A stretch of 63,149 nucleotides of DNA from an uncultured Oscillospiraceae bacterium (GTDB lineage: Bacteria > Bacillota > Clostridia > Oscillospirales > Oscillospiraceae): contig CAKTQR010000010.1 in assembly GCA_934597175.1 (NCBI GenBank), forward strand, positions 1 through 63,149, written 5' to 3'. The notes below the pieces were generated by a model. That model saw only the letters and a list, made by a program, of their open reading frames with translations, was not told where the DNA came from and did no database searches. The position numbers and the translations under genes are program-made. Positions 57,307 to 63,149 of the stretch are shown in pieces. Within the stretch, counting starts at the first letter, position 1, and the number at the start of each line of letters is the position of its first letter.

Positions 57307-58271
57307 GGATAGGTAATGTCGAGATAAACGGCCGCCTGACCCTCGCCCCGATGGCGGGCGTGAGCGATTTTGCGTTCAGAGCCATATGCGCCGAGATGGG
57401 CGCTGCGCTCACCACGACCGAGATGGTCAGCGCAAAGGCGCTCGTGTACGGCGACGCAAAGACGAAGTCGCTTTTGTATAACCCCGAGGTCTGCCACCCC
57501 TTTGCTGCGCAGATATTCGGCCACGAGCCGGAGGTCATGGCGGAGGCGGCGGAACTGGCGATCGAATACTCCGGCGCGGAGATACTTGATATCAACATGG
57601 GCTGCCCCGTCGGCAAGATAGTCAAAAGCGGCGACGGCTCTGCGCTCATGCGAACGCCCGAGCTTGCCGGGGAGATAATCGAAAGCGTCGTAAAAGCCGT
57701 GTCCGTTCCCGTGACGGTCAAGTTCCGCAAGGGCTTTGACGGCGGTAGCGTAAACGCCGTTGAGTTTGCTAAGATCGCCGAGCAGGCGGGCGCAGCGGCC
57801 ATTGCCGTGCACGGCAGGACACGGGCGCAGATGTACGCAGGCCGTGCCGATTGGGATATAATCCGTGATGTGAAGCGTGCGGTTTCCATCCCCGTCACCG
57901 CAAACGGCGACATTTTCTCCGCCGAGGACGCAGAGCACATCCTGCGCTACACCGGCTGCGACCTTGCCATGGTCGGCAGGGGCAGCTTCGGCAACCCATG
58001 GATATTCCCGCAGACCAATGCGCTGCTTTCCGGCGAGCCCATACCCCCGCTGCCGCCGCTGAGGGATCGCATCGACCTTGCCGTGCGCCAGACGGAAATG
58101 TACGCCGAGCAAAACGGCGAGCGGCTTGCCTGTCTTGAGGCACGCCATCAGATACCGTGGTATCTCAAGGGCGTTGCCAACGCCGGATATTATAAGCAGC
58201 AGCTCGTGCGGGTCGAAACGCTTGAGGAGCTTCACAGGATAGCAAAGGGCATAAAAAGAGACCTCGCTTGA
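57300..58271 (+). CDS. dusB: tRNA-dihydrouridine synthase
   Basis: 323 aa, FMN-dependent TIM barrel. LAPMAGVSDFAFR at the start, catalytic Cys in NMGCPVGKIVKSGDGSALM, substrate Lys/Arg in KFRKGFD and HGRTRAQMYAGRADWD. The DusB subgroup is likely. Third gene of the trmB-xth-dusB operon. Confidence 0.94.
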   Translation: MVRIGNVEINGRLTLAPMAGVSDFAFRAICAEMGAALTTTEMVSAKALVYGDAKTKSLLYNPEVCHPFAAQIFGHEPEVMAEAAELAIEYSGAEILDINMGCPVGKIVKSGDGSALMRTPELAGEIIESVVKAVSVPVTVKFRKGFDGGSVNAVEFAKIAEQAGAAAIAVHGRTRAQMYAGRADWDIIRDVKRAVSIPVTANGDIFSAEDAEHILRYTGCDLAMVGRGSFGNPWIFPQTNALLSGEPIPPLPPLRDRIDLAVRQTEMYAEQNGERLACLEARHQIPWYLKGVANAGYYKQQLVRVETLEELHRIAKGIKRDLA

Positions 58272-58312
58272 CAAAATCGTCCGTTTTTTGTACACAAAAG
58301 TGAGTGTAGCTA

Positions 58313-58341
58313 TTGCTTAAACGCCAAACTTGGCATATAAT
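58313..58341 (+). promoter_or_regulatory. Promoter with inverted repeat in the spacer
   Basis: TTGCTT (58313-58318) and a perfect TATAAT (58336-58341), spacer 17. GCCAA (58323-58327) and TTGGC (58330-58334) form an inverted repeat inside the spacer, a possible operator. Confidence 0.7.
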
Positions 58342-58393
58342 TAAATGCACTACCGCAAGGTGAACAAAATAGAGGAAAGAGGAGGATCTTGTT

Positions 58394-58630
58394 ATGAAAT
58401 GCCCCCGCTGCGGACATGAAATGACCCTCGATACCCACCGCAAGTATGCGCTCAACATGTGCTACGAGTGCGGCTACATCGAAGGCAGACTGGAAGAAGG
58501 CCCCGGCACAGGCGCAAGCAACTATGCTCGCCTGAGAGCCATGAATTTTAACGAGGCCGTTGCATTCATCTCCGGCGGTCTTGACATCGACGAAGCAAAG
58601 GTCGCCGATTGGCTTGACAACAAGGAATGA
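58394..58630 (+). CDS. Small zinc-finger protein, 78 aa
   Basis: Starts MKCPRCGHEMTL and has CYECGY at residues about 24-29, so two C-x2-C pairs make a zinc ribbon. The C-terminal half is helical and acidic (FNEAVAFISGGLDIDEAKVADW). GGAGG precedes the ATG. It has its own promoter and terminator, so it is expressed alone. No known family recognised; a small regulator or adaptor is possible. Confidence 0.75.
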   Translation: MKCPRCGHEMTLDTHRKYALNMCYECGYIEGRLEEGPGTGASNYARLRAMNFNEAVAFISGGLDIDEAKVADWLDNKE

Positions 58631-58639
58631 TTAACAGGC

Positions 58640-58678
58640 AAAACACCCGCTGTGTGTTTCACACAGCGGGTGTTTTTT
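58640..58678. terminator. Terminator after the zinc-finger gene
   Basis: AAACACCCGCTGTGTG, loop TTT, CACACAGCGGGTGTTT and more T. 16-bp stem, usable in both directions. Confidence 0.95.
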
Positions 58679-58683
58679 GTATC

Positions 58684-59598
58684 TTAGTTGTTCCACAGAG
58701 TGGGGGGATATGTGCCGTTTTCGTGCAGCCGGGTCAGCGCCTCGACCGCACCGGGCTTATCCTCGTGGTAAGTAAGACCAAACCAGCGGTCACGGGTGCT
58801 GAGGACGGAAATGCTTATCTCGCTCTTCGCCGTGAGCTCATCCATCATGACCGGCAGCAGGCACTCGGCCTTTAAATTATCCTCCGGCAGAGCGGCGAGG
58901 AAGTCAGCAAAATACTTTTCCATCACGGGGAGAATATCCTGATGATAGCCCCACAGATTCATGGAAACGAGCGTATCCGGCGCAAGCACAGGGCCGTCCT
59001 CAGATTCGGAGGTGTCCCGTATCGTGCTGTCGGGCATGAGCCTTATCTTATAGGTCTCCTTGACCTTTTTGAGCAGACCGTTTTCGGCGATGCACACGCC
59101 ACGGGTGACCGTGCCGAACTTGCTCACGGTGTTTTCAAGGCGATATGCGACCATCGTGGCCTCGTCTGCGCCGTGCAGCTTTTCAAGCTCGGCGGAGATA
59201 GTCTTGAACGCCTCCGCACCGTAGTAGTCGTCGGCATTTATGACCGCAAACGGCGTTTTGATGAGATCCTTTGCGCACAAAACGGCGTGCACCGTGCCGA
59301 AGGGCTTGGCTCGATGCGAAAACTCCGGCCTTGCCTCGGTGAAGCGGTCGGGGGTCTGGAGGGCGTAGTCGATCTTTATGCCGGAGCTGCGCTCGATGCG
59401 GTCGCCGAAAAGCGCCTTGACATCGCCCAGTATCTCGGGCTTTACTATCAAAACGAGCTTATTAAAGCCCGCCGCCAGTGCGTCATATATGGCGTACTCC
59501 ATGAGTATCTCGCCGTCCGGGCCGAGACGCTCTATCTGCTTAACGCCGCCGTAGCGTGAGCCGAGTCCTGCTGCCATCACGACTAAAGTTTTGTCCAT
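58684..59598 (-). CDS. Sugar-phosphate nucleotidyltransferase-like protein
   Basis: 304 aa. N-terminal nucleotide-binding LVVMAAGLGSRYGG with the Lys of KQIERLG close by, and INADDYYG as the metal-binding site. This is the GT-A-like NTP_transferase fold. The G-L-G-S-R-Y-G-G form occurs in a branch often annotated UTP-glucose-1-phosphate uridylyltransferase-like, but the sugar and base are not certain. Single gene, 26 bases after the lipase-like gene on the same strand. Confidence 0.85.
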   Translation of the reverse strand: MDKTLVVMAAGLGSRYGGVKQIERLGPDGEILMEYAIYDALAAGFNKLVLIVKPEILGDVKALFGDRIERSSGIKIDYALQTPDRFTEARPEFSHRAKPFGTVHAVLCAKDLIKTPFAVINADDYYGAEAFKTISAELEKLHGADEATMVAYRLENTVSKFGTVTRGVCIAENGLLKKVKETYKIRLMPDSTIRDTSESEDGPVLAPDTLVSMNLWGYHQDILPVMEKYFADFLAALPEDNLKAECLLPVMMDELTAKSEISISVLSTRDRWFGLTYHEDKPGAVEALTRLHENGTYPPTLWNN

Positions 59599-59624
59599 AA
59601 ATATATCTCCATATCTCCGATCTG

Positions 59625-61094
59625 TTATTTTACGCTTATCTTTGTGTAGCTCGTTGTACGGAACAGAGCTTTCTCGTCGCTCGAGCGCAGCCAGGACAGG
59701 TACACCTCCGGCCAGTGCTGCATGAGTATCGCCGAGTCGCAGCCGTTATGGTATGCGTCGACGAGCATGTTCACCAGCTGCTCGTAGTAATAGTCCTGAT
59801 CGCCCCTTGTGACCTTCGTCGCCGTGAGCTTCGTTGCGTAGCGCACGAAAATGCTGAGTCCCATCGAAAGCAGATCCGATGCCGGAGTCCTGTCGCCGTC
59901 GCCCTGCTTGCGCTTTGACGGAAGCCTCGTTATCCGCTGCACCTTTTCCAGCGCACCGATGTCGTTCCAGTCCTCGATGAGCGAGCAAACATCGTCTGCA
60001 AGCTCCTCGTTGCCGTCAAGCAGAAATTTTAGGAACATCCTCGGCTCAAACTCGCTTCCGCCGAACTTGCTGTTCATGTAGTCCATCAAAATGCCCTGAT
60101 AGCCGCCCTCGGCGTACTTTTCCGGCGTGTCGAGCAGGTCGTCAAGGTACTCAAACAGCAGGTCGAGCGCTATCTCCTGATCCTCAATGGGCTCATACTT
60201 GGCATCCGGCAGGTCTATCTGCGCCATGATGTCGTTAAACTCGACAATCATCTTCTCCTTGAGCTTTTCGTATTCCTCAGCGCCTCGCCTTGCCTTGCAC
60301 GGCAGGTAAAGCGTCGTGCCGAAGCGGGTAAAGCCCCAGTAGGCGAGGGGAACACGGGGCACGGCGTCGATCTCGGAAACGATGTTGAAGATATTATCCG
60401 TGTACGCCGCCGCACGGTCAAATACCGTGAGAGGAGCGGCAAAGGTGTAGACAAAAATGTTGTCCTTGGATATGCCGCTTTCAAAGGTGAGCTTAGCGCC
60501 CAAAAGATTCGACACCGCCGCACCACGGCTGAAGCCCGTTATCCAGATCTTTATCTTCTGGCGGTCAAGGCCGTGATTGTCTATGTATTTGTTCAGCGCC
60601 TCGTAAACGCTGTCGGCCGCCGTCTTGAAGCCCATGGCGTAGTCCGGACAGGTCTCGTCGACGACATGGGCATTGCTGACCCACTCGCCGCCGTAGTGGT
60701 GGCTGCGGATGACGACGGGGATGAGGTGATAGCCGTTTCCCAGCATCTTTGCCGCAAAGGCGTATGCGCAGCTGTCGTCGGAGGCCTTGGTGACCTCGTA
60801 CTTGTGCGTTTTGATGCTGCGGTCGTCGCAGCCGATGGTGTTAAGTAAACTGCGGATATACTTGTCGCCCGACACCTTGTAGGTGAACGCCGACATGCTC
60901 ATACCCAGCGACATCATCGCAAGCTCATGGTCATATGAGCAGGCGGATTTATCAAAAAAGCGGTCGGAATATCTGAAATACATGGTCTCAACGGCGTCGG
61001 GGCGCTTGTCGGAGGACACGAGCATGCTCACCGGCACATCGCCCTCGATGGAAACGCCGCTAGTTCCGTCAAAATAATGTTTCAAAGGCATCAT
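59625..61094 (-). CDS. Class 3 lipase-like alpha/beta hydrolase
   Basis: 489 aa. Nucleophile elbow ITGFSRGAAVSNL (G-x-S-x-G) near residue 187, with NIVSEIDAVPRVPLAYWGF downstream typical of lipase_3 proteins. No signal peptide, so probably cytosolic. About 200 C-terminal residues have no recognisable fold. The substrate is unknown. AAGGAG-like site before the ATG. Confidence 0.78.
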   Translation of the reverse strand: MMPLKHYFDGTSGVSIEGDVPVSMLVSSDKRPDAVETMYFRYSDRFFDKSACSYDHELAMMSLGMSMSAFTYKVSGDKYIRSLLNTIGCDDRSIKTHKYEVTKASDDSCAYAFAAKMLGNGYHLIPVVIRSHHYGGEWVSNAHVVDETCPDYAMGFKTAADSVYEALNKYIDNHGLDRQKIKIWITGFSRGAAVSNLLGAKLTFESGISKDNIFVYTFAAPLTVFDRAAAYTDNIFNIVSEIDAVPRVPLAYWGFTRFGTTLYLPCKARRGAEEYEKLKEKMIVEFNDIMAQIDLPDAKYEPIEDQEIALDLLFEYLDDLLDTPEKYAEGGYQGILMDYMNSKFGGSEFEPRMFLKFLLDGNEELADDVCSLIEDWNDIGALEKVQRITRLPSKRKQGDGDRTPASDLLSMGLSIFVRYATKLTATKVTRGDQDYYYEQLVNMLVDAYHNGCDSAILMQHWPEVYLSWLRSSDEKALFRTTSYTKISVK

Positions 61095-61232
61095 TTTAGT
61101 ATTCTCCTTACATTAAATTTATTGCTTGTGACGATTATAAAATATTTTTCAAAAACAGGCAAGTACCTTGTTGACATAATATTGCCCGGGCTGTACAATA
61201 TTTGCATATAAAAATTTTTCGGGGAACGGGAT

Positions 61233-62966
61233 ATGAGAAAATTTACGAAGATGACCGCAGTGCTGCTGACCGTATTGCTGCTTGTCGGCTTAATGCCGCC
61301 CAAGGCGCAGGCTGCCGGGGGCAAAAAGCTCATTGCACTTACATTTGACGACGGACCGAGCTCGGCTCAGACCGGCAAGCTGCTCGACGGGCTCAAGGCC
61401 CGTGGTGCGCATGTCAGCTTTTTTATGACCGGTGAGAACGCAAAGCGCAACCCCTCGCTCGTTAAAAGAGCCTACGAGGAGGGGCATCAGATATGCAGCC
61501 ATACATATAATCATGCGCTGCTGACGAATCTGTCGAACGCCGAGATAAAGTCGCAGCTTGACAGGACGAATAAAATTCTCGACGATGCTATAGGCTACGA
61601 CCTTTCCTACTCCCTGCGCCCGCCCTACGGCGGCTACAGCGACAGGGTGCTCGCCGCCGCAAACACGCCGTGCTACTATTGGTCGGTCGACACCCGTGAC
61701 TGGGAAAGCCGCAACGCAAACTCGGCGTACAATATGTTTTTAAAGTATGCAAGAGACGGCTCGATAGTTCTTATGCACGACCTTTACGGCACGACCGTCA
61801 CGGCGGCGCTCAACGCCATCGACACGCTGCAAAAGCAGGGCTATGAGTTCGTCACGCTCAATGAGCTTCAGGTGCGCCGGGGCATCACGCCCACGGCAGG
61901 CAAGATATATTTTGATGTCTACCCGACCTCCCACGGCACGGATAAGGCGCTGTCGGCGCCCGTTATCAGCTATCAGCAGACAGACGGCGGCAAAAAGGTC
62001 GTCATCACGGGCGACAGCCGGGCAAGGATAATCTACACCACCGACGGCACTGACCCCACGCCCGAGAACGGCTATCGCTACAAGGGTGCGTTCTCGGTAA
62101 GCGACAAGACCACCATCAAGGCGATAAGCGTCGTGTACTGGAACGGCTTTAAGTCCGGCATCGTGTCGAAAAAGATAAGCTACACAACGCTTGCGACACC
62201 GAAGATCTCCGCCGCCGACGGCAAGATAACGCTCAGCGGCATGACGGACGGCGCAAGCTATTACTACACCGAAAACGACACTGTGCCCACAAGCTCGGCA
62301 GCTAAGTACACCGGCAGCTTCACTGCCATGCCCGACACCGTCTACACCGTCAAGGGCATGGGCGGAGGCTACTACTCCAGCGCCTCGGTCTGGGCGACCT
62401 ACGGCGCATCCGGCAAGCTCTACACCGATGTAAAGCCCGGCATCTGGTACTACGCCGCCGCCGACCGAGCAGTCGGCGAGGGGATACTTGAGCTTAACGG
62501 CACGAGGCTTTTGCCGCATGCCGCCGTGACAAGAGCGCAGCTCGTCACGATGCTCTACCGCATGGCGGGAAGCCCCGCCGTCGATGGCGACATGCCCTTT
62601 GACGATGTGCCGGAGGGCGCTGCGTGTTATGACGCCGTCATGTGGGCGTATAAAAACGGCATAGCGCTCGGCTGCGGCTACGACAAGTTCGTGCCTGCCG
62701 CACTTGTTACCCGTGAGCAGACCTGCGCATTTCTGGCACGGTACGCCGAGCACTGCGGCAAGGACCTGAGCGGGCTTGACAAAACGGCGATAGACGCATT
62801 TGCAGACAGATCCACCGTAGAGCCGAATATTATAGGCAGCGTGAACGACATGTGCGCCCTCGGCATCTTAAAAGGCTACGAGGACGGCACGATCGGTCCG
62901 AAGTACCCCATCACCCGTGCCGAAGCCGCCACCATGCTCACAAGACTTGAGGATGCACTAAAATAA
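61233..62966 (+). CDS. Secreted polysaccharide deacetylase with SLH domains
   Basis: 577 aa. Signal peptide ending AQAAGG. NodB deacetylase domain (about 30-205): TFDDGPSS, SHTYNH (metal His-x3-His), RPPYGGYSD, DTRDW and LMHD, all catalytic motifs intact. Then a chitobiase/CHB_HEX-like beta domain (IIYTTDGTDPTPENGY) and three S-layer homology repeats (VKPGIWYYAA, FDDVPEGAACYDAVMWAYKN, ITRAEAATMLTRL). It probably deacetylates peptidoglycan or a glycan while bound to the wall. Confidence 0.92.
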   Translation: MRKFTKMTAVLLTVLLLVGLMPPKAQAAGGKKLIALTFDDGPSSAQTGKLLDGLKARGAHVSFFMTGENAKRNPSLVKRAYEEGHQICSHTYNHALLTNLSNAEIKSQLDRTNKILDDAIGYDLSYSLRPPYGGYSDRVLAAANTPCYYWSVDTRDWESRNANSAYNMFLKYARDGSIVLMHDLYGTTVTAALNAIDTLQKQGYEFVTLNELQVRRGITPTAGKIYFDVYPTSHGTDKALSAPVISYQQTDGGKKVVITGDSRARIIYTTDGTDPTPENGYRYKGAFSVSDKTTIKAISVVYWNGFKSGIVSKKISYTTLATPKISAADGKITLSGMTDGASYYYTENDTVPTSSAAKYTGSFTAMPDTVYTVKGMGGGYYSSASVWATYGASGKLYTDVKPGIWYYAAADRAVGEGILELNGTRLLPHAAVTRAQLVTMLYRMAGSPAVDGDMPFDDVPEGAACYDAVMWAYKNGIALGCGYDKFVPAALVTREQTCAFLARYAEHCGKDLSGLDKTAIDAFADRSTVEPNIIGSVNDMCALGILKGYEDGTIGPKYPITRAEAATMLTRLEDALK

Positions 62967-62967
62967 C

Positions 62968-63001
62968 AAAAACACAGCGGAAAATTTTCCGCTGTGTTTT
63001 T
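62968..63001. terminator. Terminator after the deacetylase
   Basis: AAAAACACAGCGGAAAA with TTTTCCGCTGTGTTTTT, a 17-bp stem with no unpaired loop base as written; the inner A-T pairs open to form the loop. Confidence 0.93.
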
Positions 63002-63012
63002 CCATGCAAAAC

Positions 63013-63048
63013 AAAAAAGCCTGTGATTACTAGAATCACAGGCTTTTT

Positions 63049-63049
<1 letters not shown>
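63013..63049 (-). terminator. Terminator of tRNA-Thr
   Basis: AAAAAAGCCTGTGATT, loop ACTAG, AATCACAGGCTTTTTT. On the minus strand it follows the tRNA CCA end directly; also usable on the plus strand. Confidence 0.9.
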
Positions 63050-63124
<75 letters not shown>

Positions 63125-63149
63125 AAAGATTATGCCCCTTGGTTAGAAG

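Noticed and set aside
63134..63149. TGCCCCTTGGTTAGAAG-like sequence at the right edge, similar to the start of a tRNA
   Set aside because: Only about 16 bases are in the window; no cloverleaf can be tested, so no tRNA is claimed.

Overview
The window looks like chromosome of a GC-rich, anaerobic, endospore-forming member of the Clostridia, probably the Oscillospiraceae/Ruminococcaceae. The evidence is a zinc-type S14, zinc-ligand versions of L24, S4 and adenylate kinase, rpsD inside the alpha operon, SpoVAC and SpoIVB homologues, the redox sensor Rex, a flavodiiron/rubredoxin oxygen reductase and several ferredoxins. Genus cannot be fixed from sequence alone. No prophage, IS transposase or CRISPR array was seen.

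Positions 1-12.2 kb are the S10-spc-alpha supercluster on the + strand: rplV (tail)-rpsC-rplP-rpmC-rpsQ-rplN-rplX-rplE-rpsZ, a promoter plus about 200 nt of structured leader, then rpsH-rplF-rplR-rpsE-rpmD-rplO-secY-adk-map-infA-rpmJ-rpsM-rpsK-rpsD-rpoA-rplQ. It ends in a terminator followed by a palindromic element and a second copy of the rplQ tail and terminator. From 12.6 to 16.4 kb come an XRE regulator, a GreA-type factor, and a minus-strand operon of binding lipoprotein, radical SAM/SPASM protein and TraX-like membrane protein.

Positions 16.5-23.5 kb hold the most system-like accessory locus: a membrane-anchored Ig-repeat/transglutaminase protein, a DltA-like adenylating ligase, a carrier protein, an MBOAT acyltransferase, an SGNH/DltD-like protein with Cys in place of the nucleophilic Ser, and a lipoprotein. 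The gene content is dlt-like but the order and partners differ. Inference: it activates a small acid, loads it on the carrier, moves it across the membrane and esterifies a cell-surface target. Next to it (23.5-25.7 kb) is a TetR regulator, with an operator at its own start site, co-transcribed with a repeat-containing protein carrying a possible sortase signal.

Positions 25.7-34.5 kb carry spoVAC with a 47-aa companion, murI-DUF1934-argS, typA/bipA, psuG with a membrane protein, and a ferredoxin-like protein. Positions 34.5-40.7 kb carry an ATP-grasp/leucine-rich-repeat fusion, a Crp/Fnr-ferredoxin-oleate hydratase operon, an isolated 33-aa ORF and a phosphodiesterase. Two copies (31856-32104 and 36329-36593) of an approximately 250-bp folded repeat with compensating base changes flank this part.

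Positions 40.8-50.8 kb carry a GPH-type transporter with a LOG-family protein and a hydrolase, a SpoIVB-like protease, an M14 peptidoglycan peptidase, two tandem GHKL histidine kinases with almost identical kinase halves, and a flavorubredoxin with two rubredoxin domains. Positions 50.9-52.3 kb hold rplM-rpsI followed by two tandem copies of the rpsI tail and terminator, each separated by the same palindromic element family as behind rplQ. The last 10 kb is mostly housekeeping (TtcA-like, MnmE, Rex, TrmB, ExoIII, DusB) plus a nucleotidyltransferase, a lipase-like protein, an SLH-anchored polysaccharide deacetylase and tRNA-Thr(GGT).
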